This document shows positions 17,227-25,444 of a stretch of 64,000 nucleotides of DNA, in pieces. The stretch is from Streptomyces sp. 150FB (GTDB taxonomy: Bacteria; Actinomycetota; Actinomycetes; Streptomycetales; Streptomycetaceae). The notes beneath the pieces were generated by a model. That model saw nothing but the letters and a program-made list of their open reading frames with translations, searched no databases and had not been told where the DNA came from. The translations under genes were made by a program, and so were the position numbers. The DNA is taken from positions 9,452,381 through 9,516,380 of the forward strand of contig NZ_JTHL01000001.1 of the NCBI RefSeq assembly GCF_000818195.1, read 5' to 3'. Numbering within the stretch: position 1 is the stretch's first letter; every line of letters starts with the position of its first letter.

Positions 17227-17955
17227 CTACGCCCGCTGTGCGACGACCACGGCGCAGCGCGGCGAGCCGTCGGGCAGTCGGCCGAGTTCCGGCAGCGGGA
17301 GCAGTTCGGTGGTGAAGCAGGCGCTGTCCAGCTCGGCGAGCACGTCGGCCAGTCGGAAGGTGCGGTAGTACATGACGAACGGCGGGCGCCACACCAGGTT
17401 GCGCAGCCGCATCACCGCGTCGAAACCCCACAGCCCCCAGTAGAGCCGCGAACCGACCCGGGGCGGCGCGGGAATCGGAAAGACGAACCGGCCGCCGGGC
17501 CGCAGCGCCGCGTGCACCCCGGCGAAGAGCGCGGGACGCTCACGGGGCAGGAAGTGCCCGAACGCCCCGAAGCTCATGGCCAGATCGAACTCGCCGGCGA
17601 AGGGGAGGGCCCGGGCATCGGCCCGTACCCACTCCACGGCGGGCCCGCCCGGCACCCCGGGCACGGCGGCCGCGGCCGCTTCCAGCATGCCCGCACTCAC
17701 ATCGACACCGGTGACCCGCTCCTCGCACACCTGCCGCAACACACCGACACCGGCTCCGGTGCCGCAGCACACGTCGAGCCCGGCGCGGAACGGACCGAGC
17801 GGGCGTACGGCGTTCACCACCGCGTCAAGGATCGGCTCCGGCGTACGGAACGGCGTCAGGTCGAACTTCGGGGCGAGCAGGTCGTAACCGTGCTCGACGG
17901 ACGACAGCGCCTGTACGGCGAGCTCGCTGAGGGTCGGACCTGTGGGTGAGAACAT
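17227..17955 (-). CDS. class I SAM-dependent methyltransferase
   Basis: 242-residue Rossmann-fold methyltransferase. Motif I (GLDVCCGTGAGVG), post-I acidic residue (VTGVDVSAGML), and motifs DLAMSFGAFGHF and LRPGGRFVFPIP are in the usual order. The substrate is not predictable. The start giving MFSPTGPTLSELA is chosen. It is 11 nt after the stop of the upstream nucleotidyltransferase gene, so the two form a transcription unit. A TAGGCT sequence overlaps that stop codon and sits about 8 nt before the start, so a second, nearly leaderless transcript is possible. Confidence 0.85.
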   Translation of the reverse strand: MFSPTGPTLSELAVQALSSVEHGYDLLAPKFDLTPFRTPEPILDAVVNAVRPLGPFRAGLDVCCGTGAGVGVLRQVCEERVTGVDVSAGMLEAAAAAVPGVPGGPAVEWVRADARALPFAGEFDLAMSFGAFGHFLPRERPALFAGVHAALRPGGRFVFPIPAPPRVGSRLYWGLWGFDAVMRLRNLVWRPPFVMYYRTFRLADVLAELDSACFTTELLPLPELGRLPDGSPRCAVVVAQRA

Positions 17956-17966
17956 CACGGACCAGC

Positions 17967-19025
17967 CTAACGGCAGACGGGGGCGAGCGGCCCTGTGGAA
18001 TCCGCGCGGCCCGCGATGATCTCTTCGGCGGCCGACCACAGGCGCGGCAGGAACGCGGTCACCCGCCCGGCGCGTCCGGCGAGATCGGCGCCGGAGGAAA
18101 TGCCCAGATCGGCGACGGCGGCACGGAACGCCGGTGCCAACTCCTCATGCAGAGTGGGGGAGTCGGCGGCCAGGATCGTATGACAGCGCGCGAAGGTGGC
18201 GACGATCCAGAACATGGCCTCGCGGTGCAGCCCGTTCTCCACGAGATCCAGGCTCCCGCCGATCGCGACCGGGCGCGCCTCCTGAGTGATGTCACCGCTG
18301 AAGAAGAACGGTGTCCTCGCCACCTCCGCCGTGGCGTCGAACGTCCGCGCCAGTTCCCCGAGATGGCGCAGCACGCGGTCGGCCGTCAGATCGCGGCAGC
18401 CGAGCAGATCCAGCAGCTCCGGATGGAGACCGGGCATGCCGTGCCGGCTGAGGACCTCGCGTACGGCGGCGTAGCGCAGCCGTACGGTGGGATTGCGCAG
18501 CGCCGCCACCAGCAGGACGTGTGTGGTGACACCGGTCGGGAAGAGCCAGCCGGTCACCTGCTCGTGGAACGGCGCCGCGGGATCGAGCGCCGCGAGCCGC
18601 CTCTCGATCCGGCGCACGGCGTCCCGGCACCGCCGCCGTACCCACACCTCGTCGGCGAAGTCCGCCGACACACGCGCGTACAACTCGCCCAGTCGGCCCG
18701 TCGGATCGTCGATGACGGCGTCGGTGCGGAAGCTGCCCGCCAGGTGGTACGAGGAGAGGACCCCGTCCGTCGAGGACAGCTCCCGCCACGGCATGAGGGA
18801 GACCTCCAGCAGGGCGCCGCGGTAGCGGAGTTTGCCGGGCCCGAGCGGTGGGTCGCTCAGTGCGGTCACCACGACCACGTCGACGTCCGAGTGGGGCGAC
18901 AGCTCCACCCCGTCCGGCAGGCCCACCGTAGAGCCGCTGAAGAACGCCCCCCGGTAACCGGCCTCCTCCCGTGCGTACTCGGCCACCCATCGCGCCGCTT
19001 CCGAACGGGCCTGACCCACCCTCAT
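17967..19025 (-). CDS. nucleotidyltransferase-fold protein
   Basis: 352 residues. The N-terminal polymerase-beta-type nucleotidyltransferase signature is visible: a GS pair in AFFSGSTVGLPDG and the metal-binding acidic pair in HSDVDVVVV. A long helical C-terminal region follows, as in aminoglycoside nucleotidyltransferase-like and related small-molecule enzymes. It transfers a nucleotide to an unknown small-molecule or protein acceptor, a family-level statement only. The ATG start gives MRVGQARSEAARWVAEYA. It is the first gene of a two-gene unit with the methyltransferase and is divergent from the mannosyltransferase gene. Inactivation of an antibiotic is conceivable but not shown. Confidence 0.75.
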   Translation of the reverse strand: MRVGQARSEAARWVAEYAREEAGYRGAFFSGSTVGLPDGVELSPHSDVDVVVVTALSDPPLGPGKLRYRGALLEVSLMPWRELSSTDGVLSSYHLAGSFRTDAVIDDPTGRLGELYARVSADFADEVWVRRRCRDAVRRIERRLAALDPAAPFHEQVTGWLFPTGVTTHVLLVAALRNPTVRLRYAAVREVLSRHGMPGLHPELLDLLGCRDLTADRVLRHLGELARTFDATAEVARTPFFFSGDITQEARPVAIGGSLDLVENGLHREAMFWIVATFARCHTILAADSPTLHEELAPAFRAAVADLGISSGADLAGRAGRVTAFLPRLWSAAEEIIAGRADSTGPLAPVCR

Positions 19026-19155
19026 ACGCCGTCCCCCATCCTCGCTGCCGGCGGTCGCTCACCCTATCCGGGTGAGGCGCGGTGGTTGTGTGTCGGCCAC
19101 CCCGTGGTGGCGGCGCCGTTGCCTGACGTCCACCACGCTCTGCGAGGGTCCACTG

Positions 19156-20586
19156 ATGCTCGCCTTGAACGTGGACGTGGACCCGAACCGCTGCCGGATG
19201 CTGGGGCTCGCGGGGTCCCTCGCGCTCACGGCCGGCGGCCTCACTGCGGGCGCGCTTCCGCTGGCCGAGGAGCCGGCCGCCACCTCCGGGCGCGCGGCGC
19301 TCGGGCTGATGTGCGCGTACTTCGGGCTGGTCCTGCTGATAGCCGCCTGGTGGTGGCTGGGCCGCGCCGTGCGCGGCCGGCACCCTCTGCCCGTACGGGA
19401 TCTGCTGCTGACGCTGGCGGTGTGGGCCACGCCCCTGATCGTCGGGCCGCCGCTGTTCAGCCGGGACGTCTACAGCTATCTGGCGCAGGGCGCCATGGTC
19501 GACGCGGGCATCGACGTCTACACACACGGCCCTCATGCCCTCGGCGGCCCGCTCGCCGCCGAGGTGGCGCCGGTGTGGCAGCACACCCCGGCGCCCTACG
19601 GTCCGGTGTTCCTCGCCGTGGCGGCGAAGACCGCCGGGCTCGCCAGGACCGGCATACCGGCCGGAGTGCTCGGCATGCGGCTCGTGGCCCTGCTCGGTGT
19701 CGCGCTGATGGTCGTCTTCCTGCCCCGGCTGGCCCGCCGCTGCGGGGTCGACCCGTCGGCCGCCCTGTGGCTGGGGGTGCTCAATCCGCTGGTGCTGCTG
19801 CATCTGGTCGCCGGCGCGCACAACGACGCGCTGATGCTCGGCCTGCTCGGCGCGGGACTCGCGACGGCGCTGGCGGGCCGGCCCGCCGTCGCAGCCGTAC
19901 TCATCACCCTGGCCGCGCTGGTGAAGGCGCCCTCCGGGCTCGGCCTGCTCGTGGTCGCGGGGGTGTGGTCGGCGCGGTTCACCGGCCGCGCCCGTACGGT
20001 CAGAGCCTGCGCGCTCACCGCGGCGGTCGCCGGGGCGACCACGGTCGCGGTGACGACCCTGAGCGGCACCGGATACGGCTGGATCGGCGCCCTCGGGACC
20101 CCCGTCTCCTCCGACAACTGGTCCCTGACCAGCGGCCTGGGCCGGCTCAGCGGGATCCTGCTGGACGAAGTGGGAAGCGGAGCCGGGCCGTTGGCGCTTC
20201 CCGCGTGGCGCTGGCTCGGCATGGCGGTCACCGCCGTCCTCGTGGTGGCGCTGTGGCGGCGCCGCGAACGCCTCGGACCGGTGTACGCGCTGGCGTTGAG
20301 CATGCTGGCCGTATTCGTGCTCGGTCCGGCGTCCCGCCCCTGGTACGCGCTGTGGGGCCTGTTCCTGATCGCCGCTTCCGCGCCGCGGGGGCGGGTACGG
20401 AACTGGGTGGCGGGCGGCAGCGCCGTACTCGCGCTGGCGCTGCCACCGGACGGATCGGCGCCGGGCGGGCTCCAGTTGTCACTGGCGGTGTGCGGCGGTG
20501 TGTTCGCCCTGCTGGCCCTCTGGTGGATGTTCTCCCTGACCCCCGACCCGGGCCTCGCCGTCTCCCGCCACTGGAGCGCCTCGTGA
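19156..20586 (+). CDS. polyprenol-phosphomannose-dependent alpha-1,6-mannosyltransferase, MptB-like
   Basis: Polytopic GT-C type glycosyltransferase, 476 residues, with 12 or so hydrophobic segments. The extracytoplasmic catalytic loop carries the family's FSRDVYSYLAQGAMVDAG and TPAPYGPVFLAVAA stretches, including the acidic residue after the first segment. It uses a lipid-linked sugar on the outer face of the membrane. The ATG behind GAGGG is preferred over an in-frame GTG 84 nt upstream whose added residues are Arg/Trp-rich and not conserved-looking. It overlaps the next GT87 gene by 4 nt, so both probably serve one glycan-assembly step. Confidence 0.78.
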   Translation: MLALNVDVDPNRCRMLGLAGSLALTAGGLTAGALPLAEEPAATSGRAALGLMCAYFGLVLLIAAWWWLGRAVRGRHPLPVRDLLLTLAVWATPLIVGPPLFSRDVYSYLAQGAMVDAGIDVYTHGPHALGGPLAAEVAPVWQHTPAPYGPVFLAVAAKTAGLARTGIPAGVLGMRLVALLGVALMVVFLPRLARRCGVDPSAALWLGVLNPLVLLHLVAGAHNDALMLGLLGAGLATALAGRPAVAAVLITLAALVKAPSGLGLLVVAGVWSARFTGRARTVRACALTAAVAGATTVAVTTLSGTGYGWIGALGTPVSSDNWSLTSGLGRLSGILLDEVGSGAGPLALPAWRWLGMAVTAVLVVALWRRRERLGPVYALALSMLAVFVLGPASRPWYALWGLFLIAASAPRGRVRNWVAGGSAVLALALPPDGSAPGGLQLSLAVCGGVFALLALWWMFSLTPDPGLAVSRHWSAS

Positions 20587-21863
20587 GACGGTGGCGCGCG
20601 GCCCTGACGGGCCCGGTCGGCCGGCCGGTGACCGCGGGGTGCCTGGTGGTCGCCTCCGCCGTGTTCCTGGTGACCGTTCCGCTGTTCCGGGGCTTCTTCG
20701 ACGTCGGTGTCTACTACGGCACCGTCGGCGACTGGGTCCACCACGGCGGCCGGATCTACGACTACCTCAGCCCCGGCACGACGTACGGCTTCACCTACCC
20801 GCCGTTCGCCGCCGTGGTCATGCTGCCGATGGCCCTCGTGTCCTGGCCCGCGGCGGTCGCCGTCAGCATCGCGCTGAGCGTCGTCGCCTCGGCGCTGCTG
20901 CTGCACTGGCTGGTGGGTCCGGTGATCCGGCGCGAGGGGTGGTGCAGGTGGTTCGCCTTCGTCGTGGCGGGCTGCCTGTTCGCCTTGTTCGAACCGGTCC
21001 GCGACACCTTCAGCTTCGGGCAGGTGAATCTGCTGCTCGTCGCGCTCGTCTTCGCCGACGCGCGGCTGCTGGCCACCGGGCGCGGCCGCTACGCGGGGAT
21101 CGGTATCGGCCTGGCCTCGGCGATCAAGCTCACCCCCGCGCTGTTCATCGGCTATCTGCTGATCACAGGACGCAGACGGCAGGCCGCCACCGCCACGGCG
21201 ACAGCCGCCGCCGTTTCGCTCCTGGCCGCGCTGCTCGACCCCGGGGCCTCCCGTACGTTCTGGACCGAGGCGCTGTGGGACACCGACCGCGTCGGCTCGC
21301 TCAGTTATGTCTCCAACCAGTCGCTCCAGGGAGTCGTGGCCCGGCTCGGACCGGACAGCGGCGGGCACGCCCTGTGGCCGGTGTGCGTGCTCGTGGTCCT
21401 GGCCGTCTGGGCGTACCGCGCCCGTGCGGCCGTACGCGGCGGTGACGACGCCGCAGGATTCGCGCTCACGGCGCTGGCCGCGTGCCTCGTCAGCCCGGTG
21501 ACCTGGGTGCACCACCTGGTCTGGGTGATCCCTGCGTTCGTGATGCTGGGCGACACCGCGCTGCGCCGCCGCCACCGTGGCCTGCTGGCGCTGTGCGCCG
21601 CGGTCTACGTGATCCTGTGCAGCAGCGTGGTCTGGCTGTGGCGGTGGGACTCGACGGGCCTGGGCGCGTTCCTCGGCGCCAACACCTACGTATGGATCAC
21701 CCTCGGACTGCTGCTGGCCCTGCCGCCCCGCACCCGGGACGGCCTCGACGGCCCAGGACCCGCCCCGGGGCCGGGGAGGTCCGTACCTGCCGTGCGCCCG
21801 GATCTGGGAAAGTGGAGCCATGCCGGTCATCGCACTCACCGAACTCGTCGACCAACTCCTTGA
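20583..21863 (+). CDS. GT87 (DUF2029) family membrane glycosyltransferase
   Basis: 426-residue polytopic protein. The GT87 features are a first loop with YYGTVGDWVHHGGRIYDY and FTYPPFAAVVMLP, then GQVNLLLVALVFADARL and AIKLTPALF. Members transfer mannose from polyprenyl-phosphomannose to lipid or polysaccharide acceptors. The GTG start overlaps the stop of the MptB-like gene (GTGA), so the two are translationally coupled. The C-terminal 15 codons overlap the start of the deformylase gene by 44 nt. The same frame is open far upstream, but that part is the shadow of two minus-strand genes. Confidence 0.8.
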   Translation: MRRWRAALTGPVGRPVTAGCLVVASAVFLVTVPLFRGFFDVGVYYGTVGDWVHHGGRIYDYLSPGTTYGFTYPPFAAVVMLPMALVSWPAAVAVSIALSVVASALLLHWLVGPVIRREGWCRWFAFVVAGCLFALFEPVRDTFSFGQVNLLLVALVFADARLLATGRGRYAGIGIGLASAIKLTPALFIGYLLITGRRRQAATATATAAAVSLLAALLDPGASRTFWTEALWDTDRVGSLSYVSNQSLQGVVARLGPDSGGHALWPVCVLVVLAVWAYRARAAVRGGDDAAGFALTALAACLVSPVTWVHHLVWVIPAFVMLGDTALRRRHRGLLALCAAVYVILCSSVVWLWRWDSTGLGAFLGANTYVWITLGLLLALPPRTRDGLDGPGPAPGPGRSVPAVRPDLGKWSHAGHRTHRTRRPTP

Positions 21864-22452
21864 CGGTCCCAGCCCGCTGTCCATCATCGCCGCCGGTGAC
21901 CCGGTGCTGCGCCGCCCGGCGGCCGCGTACGAGGGCCAGTTGGGCGACGACCGTCTGAACCGCCTCATCGAGGCCATGCGGGAGTCCCTGCACGCCGCAC
22001 CCGGAGTGGGCCTCGCGGCGCCGCAGGTCGGGATCCCCCTCCGCCTCGCCGTCATCGAGGACCCCGCCGACGTGCCGGAAGAGGTACGGGAGGCACGCGG
22101 GCGGGTTCCGCAGCCCTTCCGCGTCCTGGTCAACCCGGTCTACGAACCGGCGGGCGACGCGCGGGCCGTCTTCTTCGAGGGCTGCCTCAGCGTTCCCGGC
22201 TGGGCGGCCGTCGTCGCCCGGCACGAACGCGTCAGGCTGCGCGGCCAGGACGAGACGGGCAAGGAGTTCGACGACGAGTTCGCGGGGTGGCCGGCCCGTA
22301 TCGTCCAGCACGAGACCGACCACCTGGGCGGCGTTCTGTACCTCGACATCGCCGAGACCCGGTCGCTGTCCACCACCCAGGACGTGCTGGAACGCTGGTC
22401 GGAGCCCACACCGGCGCTGGCCGCCCGCGAACTCGGCTTCTCGCTCGAATAG
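21820..22452 (+). CDS. def: peptide deformylase
   Basis: Removes the formyl group from nascent N-terminal Met in the cytoplasm. The 210-residue protein has all three motifs: GVGLAAPQVG (motif I), EGCLSV with metal ligand C122 (motif II) and HETDH with H164, E165 and H168 (motif III). Motif III has QHETDHLGG where QHExDHLxG is canonical. A GGAAAG ribosome site precedes the ATG inside the end of the GT87 gene. It is possibly one of several def paralogues, as streptomycetes usually carry. Confidence 0.92.
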   Translation: MPVIALTELVDQLLDGPSPLSIIAAGDPVLRRPAAAYEGQLGDDRLNRLIEAMRESLHAAPGVGLAAPQVGIPLRLAVIEDPADVPEEVREARGRVPQPFRVLVNPVYEPAGDARAVFFEGCLSVPGWAAVVARHERVRLRGQDETGKEFDDEFAGWPARIVQHETDHLGGVLYLDIAETRSLSTTQDVLERWSEPTPALAARELGFSLE

Positions 22453-22497
22453 CTCGAACAGCTCGAACGGCGCGGACAGTTGAAAATGGTCCCGTCC

Positions 22498-23913
22498 TCA
22501 CGCGGCGGGCTGCGGATCGGTGCGGGAACCCTCCCGCCCGGCCGGCCCGTCGAGCCCGCCGGCGAGTGGCGCGGCTCCGTCGCCGCCCTTCTCCCGTACG
22601 AGTATCAGCGTCGCCATCGCGCCCGCCAGCGTGATCGCGGCGGCCAGCACGAAAGCGGCGGTGAAGCTGCCGGAGACATCGACGATCCAGCCGGTCACGA
22701 TCGGCGCGAGGATCCCCGCGATCGTCGAGCACATCTGGATCACACCGGCCATCCGGCCGGTGTAGCGGGCGGGTACGAGGGCGACGATCAGCGCCTGGTA
22801 CTGGTAGCTGGCGAGCAGGAAGAACGTCGCCACACAGACGAGGACGAGCGCGACCGTCGGCGACTTCACGAACGGTGAGGGCCCGAAGCACACCGCCACG
22901 GCCACCAGACAGCCGATGATCATCCATTTGCGCGGGGTGACAAAGCTCTTGTAGCGCTTGATCAGCCGGTCGGCGACCAGACCGCCGACGATCAGCCCGG
23001 CGGTGGCGGCGACCCAGGGATAGGTGGCTATCGCGCCCAGATCACCCTTCTTCACCCCGCGCCCGTCCACCAGATAGGTGGGATACCAGGTGAGGAACAT
23101 GAACAGCACCCACGAGTAGGCGAAGAACGCGATCGCGAGCGCCGCGATCCGCCGGTCCCGTACCAGCGTCCAGAACCGGCCCAGCCGGCCCGCCCCGGCC
23201 CCGGTCCCGTCCTCCTCGGTGAACTCGGCCTCCTGGCTCGGGTGGTCGGCGACGACGTAGTCGTTCTCGGCGGTGTTCACAGCCGGGTGGTCGGCCGGCT
23301 TGTCCCGCCCGACGAACCACCACACCGCGCACCACACGATGCCCAGCGCCCCGAGCGCGATGAAGGCCGGCCGCCAGCCCAGCGTCGTACAGATCCAGAC
23401 GACGACGGGGGTCGCGATGATCGGCCCGACCGTCGTCCCCGCCTGCGCGAAGTTGAGCATCGTGGACGTCTGCCGGGACGGGAACCAGTTCGCCGTCAGC
23501 TTGGTGCTGATGGGAGCCTGCGGGCCTTCGCCCATGCCGAACAGCAGCCGGGCGACGATGAACGATCCGACGTTCCACGCCCCGGCGGTGAGCGGGATCG
23601 TCAGCGACCACACGAGCATGCAGATCGTGTAGGCCCTGCGCACCCCGACCCGGTCCACCATGAACCCGCCGACCAGCGCGAACGGCGAGTACGTCCAGAA
23701 GAACGAGCTGAGGATGACGCCCCAGATCGCCGGTGAGAAGTGGAACTCGTCCAGGATGAAGGGCGCGGCCACCGACAGCGCCACCCGGTCCCCGTAGTTG
23801 ATCAGGCACGCGAAGAAGTTCAGGGCCCAGACCCGGTAGCGGACCCTCGTCATGGGGGAGCCGGGCGGTGCTGCCCTGGTCGCCGTCGCTGCTTCGGTCA
23901 TCATTGACTCCAT
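22498..23913 (-). CDS. MFS transporter, anion:cation symporter type
   Basis: 471-residue, 12-helix major facilitator with the organisation of ACS-family sugar-acid carriers: NYGDRVALSVAAPFI in helix 1, LVGGFMVDRVGVRRAY (loop 2-3 signature), GEGPQAPISTKLTANWFP, and a cytoplasmic central loop with a charged EDG stretch. Hexuronate, galactonate or related sugar acids are typical substrates (family knowledge). The start is one of three clustered ATGs (first at 23913, also 23904 and 23901). Two CAATCGATTG palindromes lie 45 and 144 bp upstream. No catabolic partner is adjacent. Confidence 0.85.
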   Translation of the reverse strand: MESMMTEAATATRAAPPGSPMTRVRYRVWALNFFACLINYGDRVALSVAAPFILDEFHFSPAIWGVILSSFFWTYSPFALVGGFMVDRVGVRRAYTICMLVWSLTIPLTAGAWNVGSFIVARLLFGMGEGPQAPISTKLTANWFPSRQTSTMLNFAQAGTTVGPIIATPVVVWICTTLGWRPAFIALGALGIVWCAVWWFVGRDKPADHPAVNTAENDYVVADHPSQEAEFTEEDGTGAGAGRLGRFWTLVRDRRIAALAIAFFAYSWVLFMFLTWYPTYLVDGRGVKKGDLGAIATYPWVAATAGLIVGGLVADRLIKRYKSFVTPRKWMIIGCLVAVAVCFGPSPFVKSPTVALVLVCVATFFLLASYQYQALIVALVPARYTGRMAGVIQMCSTIAGILAPIVTGWIVDVSGSFTAAFVLAAAITLAGAMATLILVREKGGDGAAPLAGGLDGPAGREGSRTDPQPAA

Positions 23914-23957
23914 CAGGTGGATACGCGGAGCTCGGCGCCGCGCCGGGTTCCATTAGG

Positions 23958-23967
23958 CAATCGATTG
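23958..23967. promoter_or_regulatory. CAATCGATTG palindrome, copy 1
   Basis: Perfect 10-bp palindrome 45 bp upstream of the MFS gene start. Together with the identical copy at 24057-24066 it suggests a pair of operators for a dimeric regulator of LacI, GntR or IclR type, not encoded next door. Confidence 0.5.
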
Positions 23968-24056
23968 ACCACACGATAGGCACCTGTTTTGCTGCTGGCA
24001 ACCCTCTATGGGCGCTGCGTGTGGAGCTCGCGGCAGGGGTAGCGCCGCCAGGGAGA

Positions 24057-24066
24057 CAATCGATTG
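24057..24066. promoter_or_regulatory. CAATCGATTG palindrome, copy 2
   Basis: Second identical 10-bp palindrome, 99 bp from the first, followed directly by an overlapping ATCGAT. It lies between the MFS gene promoter and the end of the tetR gene. Confidence 0.5.
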
Positions 24067-24100
24067 ATCGATGAAGTGACTGTCAACGGCGGCCTGCCGC

Positions 24101-24904
24101 TCAGCGCGGTTCGGTCCCGTTCCGCTCGTCGCGGCCGGCGATGAGAACGGCGAGCCCGTCGAGGACGCGGCTCAGGCCGAACGCGTAGGCGTGTCCGGGG
24201 CTGTAGGCGGCGCCATGGGCCGTGCCCGCCGATGTGCCCACCCGGGCGGCCGTGGGGTAGCGCTCCGGATCAAGCACCCGTTCGAGCAGCGGGGCGTTGG
24301 CGGCCCACCACTGCTCCTCATCCATCGCGCTCGCCTGCCGGGCGGCCCGAGCCTCCGCCGCGGAGCGGGCGTTGGCCTGAACGAAGGTGAGCAGGTAGGT
24401 GAGGGCGGCGTCCATCTCGACGTCGTCGAGGCCGAGCCCCTCCAGCGCAGACAGCTCGTGCTCGTACTTCGCCATCATCCCCGGCCCCAGGGGCGGACGG
24501 CTGGTGGAGATCGTCGCCACCCACGAGTGCCGCTCGAACAGTGACCTGTTCTCCTCGGCCACGGCGGTCAGCCGGGCGCGCCACGGCTGACCGGAGGTGT
24601 CCGCCCGCCGCATCCCCGCATAGGCGGCGTCCAGCATCAGGTCCAGCAGCTCGGCCTTGCCCGGCACATAGGTGTACGGCGTCATGGGCGCCACGCCCAG
24701 TCGTTCCGCCACCCGCCGCATGGTCACCGCGTCCAGCCCCTCGGCGTCCGCCAGGCCGGTCGCGACGGCGACGATCGCGTCGACACTCAGCCGCTGCCGG
24801 GGGCCGCGCCGTGGGGCGTCGGCGGGCACGCGCCAGAGCAGTTCGAGGGTCCGGGCCGGATCTCCGGCACTACTTCGTTCGATGGGCACGGGAACCATCC
24901 TCAC
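24101..24904 (-). CDS. TetR/AcrR family regulator, TetR_C type
   Basis: 267-residue regulator. The HTH is preceded by a longer than usual N-terminus of about 40 residues (RLSVDAIVAVATGLADAEGLDAVTMRRVAERLGVAPMTPYTYV), then a C-terminal ligand domain with WVATISTSRPPLGPGMMAKYE, as in TetR_C-type (tetracycline-repressor-like) regulators. The start is either GTG at 24904 or ATG at 24898. Neither has a clear ribosome site. It is divergent from a VOC protein gene. The 29-bp palindrome between them should be its operator and would control both genes. Confidence 0.83.
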   Translation of the reverse strand: MRMVPVPIERSSAGDPARTLELLWRVPADAPRRGPRQRLSVDAIVAVATGLADAEGLDAVTMRRVAERLGVAPMTPYTYVPGKAELLDLMLDAAYAGMRRADTSGQPWRARLTAVAEENRSLFERHSWVATISTSRPPLGPGMMAKYEHELSALEGLGLDDVEMDAALTYLLTFVQANARSAAEARAARQASAMDEEQWWAANAPLLERVLDPERYPTAARVGTSAGTAHGAAYSPGHAYAFGLSRVLDGLAVLIAGRDERNGTEPR

Positions 24905-24917
24905 CCATGAAACATCT

Positions 24918-24946
24918 CCGTACGCGGTACAATGTACAGCGTACGG
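24918..24946. promoter_or_regulatory. 29-bp near-perfect palindromic operator
   Basis: Left arm CCGTACGCGGTACA and right arm TGTACAGCGTACGG around a central A, with one mismatch in 14 positions. It lies in the 73-bp divergent tetR-VOC interval. The inner GTACAATGTAC core is itself palindromic, which may allow two TetR dimers. Confidence 0.75.
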
Positions 24947-24977
24947 AAATAAAATCGAGCCCGGTCAAGGAGTATGT

Positions 24978-25367
24978 GTGTCGATCACCGGTTCTGCCGT
25001 GTCGCTGAACGTCGACGATGTCGCGGCGTCCGCCGCCTTCCTCACCGGCCATTTCGGGTTCAGCGAGGAGATGGCCGCCGCCGGCTTCGTCTCGCTGAGC
25101 CGCGCGGACGCCGGTATGAACGTCATCTACCTGCGGCGCGGCCTGGCCTCGCTCCCCGACGATCAGCGCGACGACCACGCCGACGGCGTGATCCTCGCCT
25201 TCGTCGTCGACAACCTCGACTCCGAACTGGCCCGCCTGGAGGCCGAAGGGGTCACCATCACGATGCCGCTGCGCGAGGAGCCCTGGGGTGAGCGCGCGTT
25301 CCAGGTCACCGACCCCAACGGCGTCATAGTCCAGCTCGTCGACTGGAACGGTGCCACGGGCGACTGA
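24978..25367 (+). CDS. VOC (glyoxalase/bleomycin-resistance fold) protein
   Basis: 129-residue vicinal-oxygen-chelate protein beginning SITGSAVSLNVDDVAASAAFL, with a second beta-alpha-beta module ending ERAFQVTDPNGVIVQLVDW. Some members bind and sequester antibiotics, others are metal-dependent lyases or dioxygenases. Only the E/Q metal-type positions near the C-terminus can be seen, so the activity is open. The GTG start is chosen for the AAGGAG site 5 nt upstream. Divergent from and probably repressed by the TetR through the shared palindrome, suggesting an inducible detoxification or binding role (inference). Confidence 0.82.
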   Translation: MSITGSAVSLNVDDVAASAAFLTGHFGFSEEMAAAGFVSLSRADAGMNVIYLRRGLASLPDDQRDDHADGVILAFVVDNLDSELARLEAEGVTITMPLREEPWGERAFQVTDPNGVIVQLVDWNGATGD

Positions 25368-25401
25368 GCCCCTGGCGGGCCTGGTGCCGGTCGACGGCAC
25401 G

Positions 25402-25439
25402 GCCGTACGGGCCGGGGCGCGCGCCCCGGCCCGTACGGC
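25402..25439. terminator. 38-bp perfect palindrome, bidirectional terminator
   Basis: Self-complementary over its whole length (arms of 19 bp, GCCGTACGGGCCGGGGCGC and its complement). It lies between the convergent VOC and FG-GAP genes, 5 nt before the FG-GAP stop codon. Confidence 0.8.
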
Positions 25440-25444
25440 ACGGC

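Noticed and set aside
17946-20582. A very long plus-strand frame that would fuse about 880 residues to the GT87 protein
   Set aside because: The upstream part is the shadow of the methyltransferase, nucleotidyltransferase and MptB genes. GT87 begins naturally at the GTG overlapping the MptB stop.
23914-24100. The CAATCGATTG sites as TetR (24101-24904) operators
   Set aside because: The TetR gene has its own much longer palindrome at its 5' end. These sites lie at its 3' end and face the MFS gene.
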